From contig NC_052671.1 in assembly GCF_016802725.1 (NCBI RefSeq), positions 3,287,001-3,351,000 of the forward strand: a stretch of 64,000 nucleotides of DNA, given 5' to 3'. Source of the stretch: Solenopsis invicta. Taxonomy: Eukaryota > Arthropoda > Insecta > Hymenoptera > Formicidae. A program made the translations under genes and the position numbers. Below are positions 1 to 14,102 of this stretch, in pieces. The notes under the pieces are model-generated. The model was given only the letters and a program-made list of their open reading frames with translations. It was not told where the DNA came from and did not search any database. Within the stretch, counting starts at the first letter, position 1, and every line of letters begins with the position of its first letter.

Positions 1-3000
1 TTTGGGATCTTCTTAACTTCGTTGAGATTCACATAAAGAAACTGCTGAAATATTAAAACTGCAAGCTTCCGAATTACGTCCGGCGAAGAATCGGTCGCAA
101 AATGGTAACAATAATAAACGTTCGTCGCGAGTGACGGTCTTGAAAATTGTTATCCTTACGTTTCCTCGAATGTCACAGACCTATCGTTAGTCTCGAGAAT
201 CATAGCAATTCCTCTCGCATGTAGAGCGACGCATGCACAAAAGCGCATTGTGCTGCTTTCTTCCGCATTTCCGCCGGTTTTTATCGCAATCGTCGTCTCG
301 CCTTTCATTTTTGCGAGTCACGTATATGAGAGGCAGAACGACGCGCGCGACGGTCCCGACGTCGACGAATAAAGAGGATAACCGGCCGGGGGGGCAACAA
401 CGACCGCGGCATCGTCGTCCCGCCGACCCCGGGTTATTACGCTAAAGGTCGACGAATTTTCCTGGCAGCCGGGCGTCGCGTTGTCCGCCCATGCGGAATC
501 CGTGGGGAAATGCGCCGGGAGAAACTGCACATGCACACACGCACGCACCACTGGCTCGATACGAACGGCCGTGTACCAACATCCGTGATCCGCGCGCTCC
601 GCGCGTAACACGTGTCTGTCAGCTCGGCGAGACCCGGCGCTGTCACCCACATCTTCGTGGAACAGCGTGTCGCTAATACAGTCTCTTCATCGTCGACACG
701 CTATCGACAAGTCCACCTGCTCCCCATCACGTATGCTATCGACTTTAATGCGCACGACCGATCGCGTCGTCACACGCGAAGTGCAACGTCTTCGACGAAA
801 TCTGATGAATTATGCAACTTTATGTACGCTGTTATAGGTGGATGACATCTCCTTTTCACCCTGTCGTGATCCGGAAAGTCGCGATCGTGCTGGACTAAAT
901 ATAATTTCTTAAGTATTTACTTTCCTATATCGGAAATATTTTCCGGTTTCTATCGGCAGTGTGCACATTTGCTTTTGTTATTTCAACTGTTCTTTATACT
1001 CGTATGTAGCCATGAAAGTTTAATTTCTTTGTAATTAAGAACTTTTTTTATTCTCGTGATATTTTGTATTTTGCACATTTTGCGTTGACACGAATATCTT
1101 CTCGATTGCTCATCTTCGTTTATAGCGCGTGACGTAATTATTTATTACATCACAAATTGGAAGTGTTAAAAGTGAGTTATTGGTTAATTTTGGTTAGCTT
1201 AGCTAGATGTATTGATTTTAGGTCTAATTAGGACGAATCGATATACCAATATGTTAATAATAGACCTCCTTAATTTTAATTAATCTCACGAGATATAATC
1301 TTTCGAATATCTCGATTTTTATTTTAAAATCGTTTTAATACGTGTGAATCATGAATAATGATTGTACAAGTCCTCTTTGATATTCTTTGATATTGAGTTA
1401 CATTGCACTTCACCGCTCGTTGACGTTAGTTTTTGGCTTGTTAGCTCGAGAAGTATATTAGGTGGGTCTTCATCGTTTCCGGCGATTATGAGCTACTATA
1501 AAAGATGATCTTCCGTGTCGTCGCTGTCTGCTTCGTAAATTTTGTCTCATAGAATTAACGCTAGCGCTTCTCTTGTAAACTGGAACCTCAGTTACTTCCC
1601 TGTTTACTACCGATGTTATCAAGCTTGCTTAGCCGTAGGCGTTGAATTCATTGGAAGCGACACAGAAAGCCGGGATCTTACAGTTCATGGAACAAGGTAA
1701 TGGTTAATGGTTGGAAAAATCTTTAGCAGCACGATAGTGGGCCGATGAGCACAAAAAAAGTTAAGTTTAAAATTACACGCATTTATTAATTTTTTTTTTT
1801 TATAAGTTTTTGCAATTATTAATCGTACTTTATATTAGATATTTTTTCTGCATATGTTTTATCTATTTGAGAAGAGAAATGTTTAACAAATATCTGAATA
1901 ACAATTTAAAATTTATAAAGAAATTAATAATATTAATTTTTAAAAAATTATAATAGAACAATTTTTTTTTATATTTTTTATTATAAATTTGATAAAAAAC
2001 TTAGTAATATTAAGTACCGAGAGGGAGTATCGTATTCCTCAGAGCGAGAATTGCAGTGACAGTCTTTCTCCGTCGAGCTTTACGTAATTCTTGCGGATAA
2101 AAGAATTTCCGACGAATAAAATCCTATTGTACTTTAAGTTTTATCAGGTCGATCTTTCTAATATTCTTTTTTTGCTTTTATCGAAATCACTCGGAATAAA
2201 CGTCGTCGAGAAAATGGTGGTAATGTTTGCAAAGAAGACGTCTTTTCTTGCCCAGATTTGAGGGACTCCTGTTTTGAATAATGGAAGATATGGGATGAAT
2301 AAAATTTTAGATCCTCGTCAGGTTGAAAATCTTCTCAGCTTCAACTTGATCCAAACATCTATCAGATCTATCAGCTATAATCCATGGCAAAAATAAAAAT
2401 TTTAAAAGTTTTTCAACAACATTTTTTCATCAAATTTTATTAAAATTTTACGAAATGTAAAAATTATAAATTACAAATATAACATATATTACATTTCAAT
2501 CGTAACTATTTATATTCTTATCATTTTTTCTCGACATCATTACGATCACTTTCGGCTGCTGTATCGGCAGATCAGAGACATATATGCTAATAACGAATGA
2601 GTTTTAGTCCTCGTTAAAAAGAGCTTAATAGTAATCCGACATTGATCACGCTGGAAGATTCGGTTCTCGACAGCCGCAAAGGTGGAATAAAATTCATCGA
2701 CTGCCATGATCCTGAGAGTACATCAAAGCCGATAAAGCGAGGGAGGACAGTCGCGACGGGGTCGAGGGACGTCCACGGGATGGGACGGAGGCTAAATGTA
2801 GCGTATAATTTAGACAGCAGCTGCGCGGCGCGACAAATATAATTCGACGCATCAATCTGCGGCTTCGGGGTCGAACTTTGCCTATGAGAGGCGCGTAGTA
2901 GCATTACATTGAAGTATCATGCAGCGCATCAAGCTACCACGTTGTATTTCATATCGAAGGCGTCCATGTGAGACGGCGGAATAATTCAGAATAACGTAGA

Positions 3001-5204
3001 TATTTCCAGGTCACAGACCATTTGGGAGAAGAGCGGGAAAAAAGTTTTGCGAAACTTTATATTTGAAAATAAATCAAACAAAATTTGTAATAAGCATGAA
3101 CTTAAAAGCGATCATCAACTCGAGCAGTTGCGCGTATTTCTTATTTAATGGGCATGTAATTTACCGGAGACGCTTTGTACTCAGGAAAAATGGAAGAGAG
3201 CGAAAAAAGCATCATTAGGACGGAGACGCGGAGGAAAAAATGGAGGGATGATGGCAAACGAATATTAATACCGATATACTGTGACTTACGCAACGGCAGT
3301 AGCGCGAATATTGATAAAGAACTCGAAGGGATCGCCCAGTCCTCCCTGTACAATCTTTGCGCCGTCGCGATTCATAAATGCAAAGGGTCGCTGAAGAGAA
3401 ACGATTAATCATAGCGACATGCAATCTATTGTCAAGCGTATTTATCATTTGGAAAATATGTTGATTGTTTGAAGATGCGCTGGCATGATGGATTCGTGCG
3501 ATGATCCTTCCACGATGAAGGAACAGTACGAACAAGTAAGCAGACATATATATGTCTGCGAACTTAAGCCGTAAGCAATTTAGAAATACATTTCATTGTC
3601 TGTAAATGGACTTGCAATATGGATCAAGTAATTTCTATATTTGATAACTCGAGCATTGAACGCTTTCGTCAAGCGAACATATAGCGAGCACATTTCTCGG
3701 ATCAAAAAATTACTGTTGTATTGTAAATAATACTTTATGATAGTCTGTTGTTTAGAAAAGATAAATAATTGATGATTGTTTACGACCTGTTCGTGACTCG
3801 TGCCATTACAATACCGTACTAACCAGAAATAAAAACTTTATATTTTTCAATGCAAAAGAACGTTTTTTTCCAATATTTATGTATAATAGAAAAGAAAACT
3901 TTTTTTATCTCTGCACATTTCTATTCTTATAGTCTCAAATAAAATATCGAGTAAAGACTAAATATCGTACTTGGATGAATGTAGATACTTGAGCTCGAGT
4001 TTGGCACGCAATTTGTTGAGAAAACAGAAAATATTTGCCGAAAGCAAAATTTTGTACGGCACTATCGATTAAGACGAAAATATCGCAAATTAATATAGAA
4101 ACAAATATTTACTTCGGGAAGTTTACTAAGGATGCATTACACTCTTTTTTACAAATATGTTAGCATTTGTACTTGGAATAAGCGATACGCATAAAAATTG
4201 TGTTTATAATATTCTATTTTAATTGAACAATACGTTTTTGTAGTTTATTTAGTTTATTTGTTATTATTTTTTATTGTTATGGTAATTAACTAAACTAAAA
4301 TTTTTAACAATGATGACAAAAATCTCATTATTTTTGTATAAGTACTTTAAGTGTTAAAAACAATTTATGTAAACTTTTATTGCTATTCTGGGTTTAATTG
4401 TTCCGTAAATAAATAAATATTTTTTTTATTTACAGAACTATCTCTGTATTACAATAACGTCATCACATTAAATTATCCTGAATATTTCCTGAATATTAAA
4501 GTACGAGTACTTATATGAAAAAAATTAAATTTTTGTCATGAAAGTTCTTAATACATTTCTATTAAAGCATATTTTTGCTTTTTATTCTGATTCAAGTAAA
4601 AAATTGTTTCTAAATTCTTTGTATTAATTTTAAATGTAATGTAAAATAATCTATAATTAAAAAAAATTTTTTTATTATTTTAAAATGTAATATATCTTTA
4701 ACTTTGACAACAGATTGAAGATCGTACAAGACAAAAAAATAAGCTGTCTGTTCTTCATTGTGAATGTCCAAGTGTACAGAAAATTTCCAGACGGATTGAT
4801 AGTTTTAAGATGATCACTCAACCGTGTATTAGAATATTCAGATTACTAGATCATAGAATATGCAAATATCAGACAATTGAGAAGGAGAAAAGAAATTGGG
4901 TTTGCAAAAATCAATAGAAGGAAAGAACGAGAACACTTGTCTAAGTACGTGAGAAATATTAAAGGAACGGTGTATTTGCACCGGATGTTGCAAAAATTTC
5001 AAAACAGGCATTAATTACTCTTACGCGTTCTAATTTTCTACATTAATTATTATTTCATCCATTATTGTATACACAACGAGCAATATTTACCTAATCGAAT
5101 TATATATATATTATTTAAATTAATACAGAGTAATTTCGGGATTTACGCTGCAGTCGTCAGCAAAAATAGGAGGTAATTTGCTCGCAATCACTTTGTTATG
5201 TGAC
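1..5204. other. Gene-free: GC-rich block then AT-rich DNA
   Basis: Positions 200-850 and 2640-2960 are GC- and CpG-rich with overlapping short frames on both strands, none with a recognisable domain or splice context. The rest is AT-rich with poly-A and poly-T runs. I see no gene. Confidence 0.5.
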
Positions 5205-5700
5205 TTTATGTTATATTATTATTGTGTTATGATTTAAGTTTTTTTAATGTTAATTTAACAAAACCATTATGAATTAAATCAATTTGTCGATGTTGCGCTT
5301 AACGCAGAGGATGTATTGTATTACAACCTAAAACGATTATTCTCTCTGTAGGGAGTATAAAAGGCTTAGTGGTTATTTCGTGATACATAAGTGTAGAAGG
5401 ATAGTAAAGGACGGAACACATCAAAATACAAGTGCTCTTGTATTCTTTGTTCAGCTTGATTGTCCCATTCATGAGTGGCCATATATTCTACCCCTTTTGA
5501 TACACGACAAAAATGCAAGGGGTTCTAAAAAGCTTTCCTTCTAATAACAAAGTAAATATTTCGTTTCAAAAAAATTTTTTTATATCAGTAAATAGCATAA
5601 AATTTTTGTCGGTATAATTTATTTATACTGTTCTATTATAATTTAATTATTTATTTTTTTATATTAGTAGACAGTATAAAGTTTTTATTGGTGTAATTTA
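5205..5700. repeat. Dispersed repeat family K, copy 1
   Basis: About 490 bp matching 24768-25200 with indels, roughly 75% identical by eye. Landmarks are AATCAATTTGTCGATGTT, TTATTTCGTGATACATA and CTTGTATTCTTTGTTCA. The right end carries a tandem pair of about 90-bp units (AGTAAATAGCATAAAATTTT and AGTAGACAGTATAAAGTTTT). No terminal inverted repeat, tRNA promoter boxes or coding frame could be seen, so the class is unknown. Confidence 0.5.
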
Positions 5701-8520
5701 TTTATCTGAAATGTAAGTGACGCTTGATAAATTGAGTTTTTAATAAGCAGCATTCATATATCTCGGAATTGCTTTAATTACCACTAATCTACTGAGGACA
5801 TATCCTTTTATTATCACCTTTATCTTTAAGTGATCTTGAAATTCAATTACTACTTTAACAAGTGAAAATTTGGAGATCAATTTTCGAAGTATGAAGAGCA
5901 CAGCGATCCCTCTTGTCAGACTTGCTCGGTCAGTTCGTTGACCTATTAATTCTCTGCTGAAAGGAGGGTTCGTATGTACCTACTGAATGCGGCGGCGGCG
6001 ACGCCTCCGATATCGAGAACGTGACCGGCTTCGCCTTTCGAACCTAAACATTTCACAGAAAACACTTACGTGGTTCTCCAGCACCGTCGGCTGTAACAAA
6101 ACGAATGACGCCATCGACCGTGTTGGTGCTAACTGCTTAACGACGTTTCTATAAACTTCCCGGCGGGACCGAAAATTCTGCGTCGCCTTCGCCACCCGGT
6201 ATTTCCCTCGCTCCGGTGCCGCGATAAATTTTGGCTTGCATGATACATAATAAAAGTAACGTTAGAGCGCCGTAGTAACGAGTGGAATGTGTACAAATAG
6301 ATCTGCAGCGCAACGAATGTCAGGGTGCTTTTTTGCTTTTGCAACGACCATAAAAATACACGTCCGTGACGCAACAAAGCGTGAGACATATCTCAGTATA
6401 TCTTTAAAGAAACGTTGTAGATAGAGTGTAATTTTTAAGGAAAAAAAATGTTAAAATAAAAATTATCTCTATTGTCGGAATGCCATATTTAGGATAAAAT
6501 TTAACAAAAAAAAAGTGATTATTTTTCAGGTCAATTTTAAAATAGAAGTATAGTCGGTTAGAGATAATAGAATCCTGGGCAGATTCTTGCGTCAGCTGTT
6601 GTCATGAAAAATTTTCATTTTAATTTAAGTTACTCTAACATAAAATTGCCGGAAAGGACTCGACATACTCTTGGGTAGAGCGCGTTTTTTTTTCACGAGA
6701 GAGTTCCCGCGGGACCGGGAACTGACAAAAGTCTGTCGCGCCAATGGTAAGTACAAAATTAAGGGTCGTCCCGAGATGTTCGGTAAAGGGGATACACTCC
6801 TATGGTCTCTCGGGGCGCATCTCCTTGGAAAGGTTCCTAGTCCACGTTCTGGATGCGCCAACACTAGCTGTTGAGCGTATCCCTCGCATGCCTAGTCGCG
6901 GATCCGCTCATGTATATTCCATTCGCAGTTGCACGCACCCCATAAAGGGAAAACAACGATCTCCACCTAGTGTATGACTTTCTGTTCCGCAATAAGCAGC
7001 GTGTCCTTTATCACGCGGCCTGTGTTATGCGAGGCGGCCCTTATGTCCCGGCGTGTGTGACGAAAATTTCAATATACGGCCGAGAGGCGCGAAAGTCGTC
7101 GGAAAAGTCGAAATAAAGCGAACGTGAGTTACTGTGAAATGCGGGAGAAATAATCAAGGAATCTTTGGCATTTTTATCGTCGATCTTTACCGTAAATTTC
7201 CATTCATTTCGTGAATATCTTAGCCAGATAACGTGGCGTTATGCGCTAAAAATAAGCTTATATTATTTTTATTTTCTGGAACGTGAATATAAACGCGCTC
7301 TTCCATTCATTTCTTGTGATATTAATTTGACGCGAAAACAGCTGAAAGGAAGTAAAAATATATTTTACTTTTAATACTCTCGGTTAAAGGATACGAAATC
7401 TTTGTATAGATTTAATTCATTCTGCTTGCTGTGAATAACCGTAATATTTAGAATGGCGTGAATTTCTTCTTAATTCTATTAATTCCGTAAGATCTGTTCC
7501 AATATTTTTTTTTGTCCAACTTCAAAGTAATTTATTCTTAGACAAAATTTGATTGAATACTTAACAATTAATTTTATTTTAATTCGTTTAAATTAACTTA
7601 AAATTCTAAACAAAGATCCGCCTAATGAAGTAAAAAACGAGATCTGTTTTGATTTACGAGATTCTGTTGTTCATTAATTAATATCTTGGAACCTATATAA
7701 TTTTACTTTTTTTTTTACTGTGGAATTGGAATTATCTCAGTTGGTGCGAACTCACCTCTTCTTATTACGATAGTGCGCGTTCGTATTTTCTTATAAGCGA
7801 AATCTTATAACGAGAAACGCAATATTTTACCAGTCAGACGTTAAGTCATGAGAACAGTTGCAATAAAGAGATTCACAGGCTGGTATGGAAAAATAATATG
7901 CCGAAAATGTACGAAGAAAAATCCGGAGTTTCCGTTGACTCAGACATCGTAGACAGATCGTTTACATATTTCATAAAGTCTGTTTATGTTGCATAATTCT
8001 AGTGAAATAATTAATAATATCTTCTCCGTGGATTACAACCGGTGTAGAATACGAAATCACATGTTTTTATTCATGTATAAATACGCATTAGCAATCATGT
8101 AATATATTAGTAGATTATATATATTAGCAAATTATAACTAAATTTGCTGTTTGTATTATGCATTTGCTGTTTTGTATTACAATATGTTTATTAAAGTAGA
8201 AGCAACATTATTATTAGATTTTTCCATATTTTATAAGCCGAGCAGAATTATAGTCGTTATCTCGAATAAGTTGTACAAGCATTATAGTGACAAGTCTTTG
8301 GGGAGGGGAGGGAGGGCACGAAAACGTGATTCCTTATTCCTTATCTGGGTTATCTCTTTAGTTTAAAATCAACCCTTGAGTATTTTGTAAATTAAAATAA
8401 CCAAATAACGGCGAGATTAGCTGACCTTGACTTTACTATTTACGTTTGCTGTGTGCGAGGCGCGCTGCCGTGTTGTTTGTCATTTGCGTAACGAGTCTCG
8501 AGCGAGCGGGTAATAGGCGG
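5701..8520. other. Gene-free interval with a GC-rich island
   Basis: A moderately GC-rich patch lies at 5960-6400 and a stronger one at 6630-7120. Their frames are short and overlap on both strands. The remainder is AT-rich with no repeat I could match elsewhere. Confidence 0.5.
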
Positions 8521-8639
8521 GTGCTTTCCATTCAGTGACACGGGTCGACACAAGCGTATTTCTATTTTTGTTACTTATTGAATACTAAAAAGGGATAGAA
8601 TGATACTTGCGTCTATTTGTGCCATTAAATGGAAAGCAC
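8521..8639 (+). other. Imperfect long hairpin, possible structured RNA
   Basis: The arms are 8521-8554 and 8606-8639. They begin with 12 perfect pairs (GTGCTTTCCATT against AATGGAAAGCAC) and continue to 34 positions. Read as plus-strand RNA, 26 positions are Watson-Crick, four are G-U and four are mismatches. The loop is about 50 nt. The arms match no insect miRNA I can recall. A decayed MITE is the main alternative. Confidence 0.5.
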
Positions 8640-8911
8640 TGAGCGTGGGCTGTCCCTCGTGTCGTTATTACCTTTCGAAACGTGATTGCGACAAATAACC
8701 GGAAACGCCTAAACGCTATCGTACAATTGTTAGAATTAGATCGCCGCTGATTAATTAACTCCCACGGTAGTCAGTCCGTGACTATTGGCTAATTATTTTA
8801 AATAGATGTTTCGCGAGATTTACTTTTCTTTAGAAAGGAAGTAAGCGGAATAGGAAACATAAATACTTTATTGCAATATTTTTTACGTAGAGTAGTCTTT
8901 TTTTTATTATG

Positions 8912-8938
8912 CTCTCTCTCTCTCTCTCTCTCTCTCTC
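8912..8938. repeat. (CT)n microsatellite
   Basis: An uninterrupted CT dinucleotide run of 27 bp. Confidence 0.5.
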
Positions 8939-11551
8939 GCGATATTTCAAAAATTAGAGCGACAGATGAAAAGCAGAAGAGTTTTAATGAATCACCGTGC
9001 ATACAAAATACAGTATATACAAGCGATGCACGGTGTATACAAACGGCAAGTTTGTGATGCACGGACAAATATTAAAATACGGAATTAATTACGTATACTT
9101 AAATATTTGTACGTTGCGACGTGTATGTCATATCGTCTTTTGCGCATTGAAATGCAACTTGCATATATTTTTTAATTGAAAATAAGAAACAACTCCCGAT
9201 TCGCTAGATAGAGAGATTCCAGTTATAAGAAACTATAATAATTTGTTAGTAATTAAATATAAAGTATAAAACTTTCATAGAATATTCTAGTAGGTTTGAA
9301 CATCTGCGTAAAATTTGAGCACAAATCTCTTATTGGTTTAAAAGTTAATTAATTTTTTGTTCTTTATTTTTTTATGTAAAATTGCGTTTTGCAGTATTTA
9401 TTTGCAAATTTGATGGGGAAGTAGCATTACTAATTAAATCAAAAATGTTTTACACATACTAATGAAACTTTAATAAATATTTGTGCAAAAATTTATTTAA
9501 CTCGTTTAAAAGTTATTTATTTAAAACTGCAGCAAAATATAGTAATTTTCACTGTAAAAATAATTATAAATTAAATTTTTCATTGTTTTCTTCCTTGCAG
9601 CTAGCTTCAGGGCCAAAATTCGGACATTCGCGACCAAAATTTTTTATTGTCGATTAGAAAAAAGAAATAAACCTAGAGAAATCTTTAGTTAATAAATTTC
9701 GCTAACTTTGAACTAAAGCATTCTTAAGAAGTGGAAAGAGTATATTTGTGATATACATTTACTTCATAATGAGTCAAGTATTTCATATAAAAATTTGGTT
9801 GGCATGAGACACGCGATACTTGTTTTTGTGTGATGTATATGCACAATGGCTGTTGCATACTGTTATTTCTCAATACGCATAGTTGTACGCATAGTTATTT
9901 TATAGTACGCAATATTTTTCAAAAGCGAAACTGGATTGATATATGGCCTTGGTATTTGTTTAGATAGTGACAGGTTCTGGCGTATACAAGTTTGCCGTGG
10001 TCGGCTATTGTTATGCGCGCGATGAGCCTCGAGCAGGTAACGGAGCGAGACGCTTCATGCGTTATTTCCTCTCGACATGCGATCGCGACAAGTATTGAAT
10101 GCCAACGCAAATATTCGCTAATAATTCGCGAATAATTAATGATTGTTAGTTCATATTATTAATGAATACCTACAATGAATGACTCATAAACGTATCAAAT
10201 TGATGTAACTTGTCGAAATTGATATTTCGCGCGATTTGTTTAATTAAAGTAGGAATTGAAACTACGCGAAATGGAGATCGCGGGTTATATTTACGATATT
10301 ACGGTAATTATCATTTCTTTAATATTCGGAGTAGATTGCAATATTGAATTTTGACGATAGATTTGCAAATGGCTCAACGTGAAATTCTAATTAGTAATTA
10401 GCTTAATTTATTGACTAAACGGAATGAATCCGAGTCAAGCGGTTTTGCGATGCGTAAATATATAAATCGTAATTAACTCTATTTTAATATTTGCAGAGTA
10501 GTAGAAATTCGTTTGTATTTACGGTGATTCATTAAAACTTTCCGAGATTCATTTATCCGCTAATTTCCGAGACATTTCGCGAGATATTTCGAGTAAATCA
10601 TAACTTTGTGCGGTTTTATTTTTCTCGAGTTTTTCTTACATGTTACAGCATGAAGTACGCATTGCGAGTGTCAACGTAAACTGTAAAGTATTCGCGCGCT
10701 CGTTGTTTATAATTACTACGCGCGCGTTCATAAATGTTGAGTGCAACGAAAAAATCTAAGATGGAAGAGAGAAAGGAGAAGACATTGACGATGGAGTAAC
10801 TGTAAGTAAATGAAACTTGTAATTTATTTGTTATTCGTCAGTCGCACGGAATTAATCTTTGCGATTGTCACATAGCGTTTAAGATGAAAAATTTTTTGAA
10901 TTCTTTGTATAAGAATTATAGATTTCTATATAAAATTTGCTAAAATTTTGTATTTTTAAGAAAAAGGAGGAGTATTGAAAATTATATCATTATATTTAAT
11001 TAATTATTTAAAACAGACGAATAAAACATGTGATGCACACGAAATAGAATAATTTATTATGATAATAAATTATTAATTTCTGGATATATTACATGTATAT
11101 ACATAGAGAAGCAGATGGTAATTATATCTCTTGGTATTATGGCCATGGTAATTTCTTCATTATTAGGTGACTAATTTTAGTAATTACTTACAGAACCATT
11201 TGTTTAGGAGCTCACCATTATGAAATGACATTAATGTGCCAATGCATAGGCGGCGTTTGTTAATACCTTTATTTTTGAGCATTTCAAAACTTTTTCAAGG
11301 TACATTTTAGCATTTAATTACACATACGTTCTCATTCTTTTCAAATTTGAGCGTATTATCATAATGTATGTACATTTAAGTGTTTTTTTTTTTTTTTAAC
11401 ATTTTATTTCGCTGTATATATTTCGAGTTTATGTAAAGTTAAACAACAACACAGGATTTTGATAATGCAATCTCTTAATAAACGTTTCGACTCTTCTCAA
11501 CAAGCTTTTTTCATAGTTTTTATATCAAAGCAGCTATATGTAGGTATATGT

Positions 11552-11552
11552 A

Positions 11553-11604
<52 letters not shown>

Positions 11605-11619
11605 TGTGTGTGTGTGTGT
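11552..11619. repeat. Compound (TG)n-(TGCG)n-(TG)n microsatellite
   Basis: About 68 bp of alternating purine-pyrimidine sequence with a central block of TGCG units flanked by TG runs. The Cys/Val/Arg-rich open frames across it are artefacts of the repeat. Confidence 0.5.
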
Positions 11620-13400
11620 AAAAGTTGATTGTAATCCTATTGCTGTAATGTATATTTTATATGCATTATAGATTTTCATTACTGCAATTTTATACGAAAA
11701 AGTTATATATACGTATACATTTACATATATTCTGCAATAGCTTCTCTTTATTTTGAATAAATATAATTTTGTAATAAAACAATGTTTTTTTTCAAATTTA
11801 TTTTTGCAGAGCTACATTATCATTCCTGTTGCTTTTCAAGCTATTGTGCAGCATCATCGCATTTTTATAAATAACATTCTAAATAATAAATATTTCATAA
11901 CTTTGAATCTAGATAGATAAATGAATCGTTAAGCTTTCAGTGTAAAATATTGTTTATTAATAAAGTTATTGTACAAAATGTAAATGGGAGAGCCGCAATA
12001 TCACCTTTTCCTCTATTATTATAATACTTATAAAATTATAATTGAAAATTATTCTGAAATACGGTACGACTGATAAATAATACAAATTTTCATATACGTT
12101 ATTATGAAATATTATTTGGTGAGACTCGTCATTTACAAAATTGCAAATACATATAATGATGAATTATATATCCTTTCTGTATCTGCATCACTGAATTTAG
12201 TTTAACCGATTTTTATTTCTTTTTGTTAACTAAAAAAAAACGAAAAGAAATACAATCTTGATCAAAATAAGATTACTGAAAAATCTATCTTTTGCGAAAT
12301 CGTTCGTAAGATTTATAGAGAAACGTCGCCGTGGTTGCAATCGCATCGCGACACGAACGACCCAATCGATTTTTCCGATACGAGAATATCGTTCCCGAGG
12401 GGTCGCGCTACGGGAACAGTCGTCGTATTTAATGAACACTCGAGTACTCGCGTAAAATCGCGTCGCGTCGTTCCTCATCCGCGAACTTCTTCGATATCGC
12501 CGATTTCGATGCTTCTGGCGTTAATAAAGTTTCCGACCAATTAGCCACGCGCTCATTAAGGAGGACTGGCACCAGTGAGGGGTGCGCAAGGGTCAGGTTT
12601 GCTTTGTGCGCGAATTGAGAAGGAAGCAGAAGGAGAGAATGGCCAGACACGGGAGGCAGGCGAAGAGGGATAGGGAGAAGAAAAGAAAAAGGCAGACCTC
12701 GCAATAAGTAGCTTAATTTCCTTAATTAACATCAGTCCATCGTCCGGACTATCGCTCTATCTCGGACGACTCGTCGTAGCTCTGTCTTACTCACAACCGT
12801 CGCGGACATTGCAAGCGTAAATAAAAAAAGTATGTTTTCTACACGTTTTCCACACGAGTAATTGAAAGCGACGCAACATTGAAGTTTTGATTATAGGTAT
12901 ACGGTAATATACTTGAGAACAGTTTCTAAACGTAAATTCTCGATAACTTTGTTTAAGTGAATATACAATAGTTGGGTGTTATTAATTTCGTTGCCCAGTT
13001 GTAGAGCTTATCCATGATACAGATGGAGTAAGACAATTTAGTTAATGCGGTTAGGACTGACTGATATTGGCTGGCAGCATCCACCAAATTAAACGACTTC
13101 ATGTTTATTCATGACGGCGTAAACCCCGGAACCGGCCTAAGATGCATTTTCTCGTGTCTATAATTGTCGAAACTTGGACTTGTGCTGCTTGGAATTCCTG
13201 GTTTTCGAGCGGCAATTATTGAACATCGCGCATATGCATCAGCCAGGCTCGGTGCTATTGTTAAAGATTGAAGTGGAAAGGTCATCTCACGAATTTTTAT
13301 GACAAAGCAATTATCCGTATTATCCTTGAGAAACTTATTCTCTATCTTACCGTCGATTTAATAACTCATAAATGTAAACAAAAAATGGATTAAATATATA

Positions 13401-13613
13401 CACGGAAAAAATGAGTATGAAATGAACAATTCATTTGTTTCATATATAAGCAAGAATATAAAATCTTCTAAAACAGATATAATTTGCTTACATGAAGAAA
13501 CACAATTTCTTCATGTAAGCAAATTATGTTTGTTTAAGATAATTCAATTTTTTCAAGAAAATTTTCTATACATGAAACAATGAGTTGTTTATTTAATACA
13601 AATTTTTTTTTAG
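13401..13613. mobile_element. MITE family A, full palindrome
   Basis: A palindrome of about 210 bp. The arms meet at a central hairpin in which CTTACATGAAGAAA faces TTTCTTCATGTAAG near 13489-13520. The left end is TACACGGAAAAAATGAG. Derived copies lie at 25201 and 53679. Confidence 0.5.
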
Positions 13614-14055
13614 TTGCTGAAAATTTCCTTCTTTATTTATTAAAAATTGATCACCTGAAACTAGACGTTGTGAACGTTGTTGCATTGCAACGACTGTTAT
13701 ATACAAATAAATGTATTTAAATACACAAACATTATCGATAATTTTTACCGAATATTTAATCCATCTGGTTTTACAAACATGCGCATCTATTTCTAGAACT
13801 CTCTAAATTTCGCTAACTAAATAATAGTCTGTGCAAAATCGGCCGAGGGCGCCGGCTAAAAATGGAATCCCTAAGCAACCGTTTCGCGTTTGATCCGATC
13901 CTGCGCCGTCGTCGCATCCGCCGTTGATTATTTCGTTTCCGAGCACGGTGTCCGCCCTTTTTCATATGCGATTATACAGCCGCGTGTTGTGCACGAAGTG
14001 TGCATCTAAAGTGAGGAAGTGCAAGAGAGATGCAGGCGCGGCACAGCGATTATTA

Positions 14056-14102
14056 CAGGGTTAATGAGAGAGTGGTAATTGGTTGCGGCGAGCCGCCCAC
14101 GC
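14056..14102. promoter_or_regulatory. GC-island motif A, copy 1 (possible cis-regulatory block)
   Basis: A 33-bp block starting TTAATGAGAGAGTGG and continuing GGTAATTGGTTGCGG recurs 1385 bp away at 15446 with four differences, all transitions. It contains TAATTG and TTAATG cores like homeodomain sites and, on the other strand, a CCAAT-like core. No transcription unit is identified nearby. Confidence 0.5.

Larger units (their letters stand above)
8640..13400. other. Gene-free AT-rich interval
   Basis: Apart from the two microsatellites, it holds a small 10-bp-stem hairpin (CACCGTGCAT at 8993 facing ATGCACGGTG at 9026) and a CpG-rich patch at 12280-12720. No exon could be supported. Confidence 0.5.

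Noticed and set aside
11459..11679. Cys/Val/Arg and Thr/His repeat frames
   Set aside because: They are produced by the TG/TGCG microsatellite.
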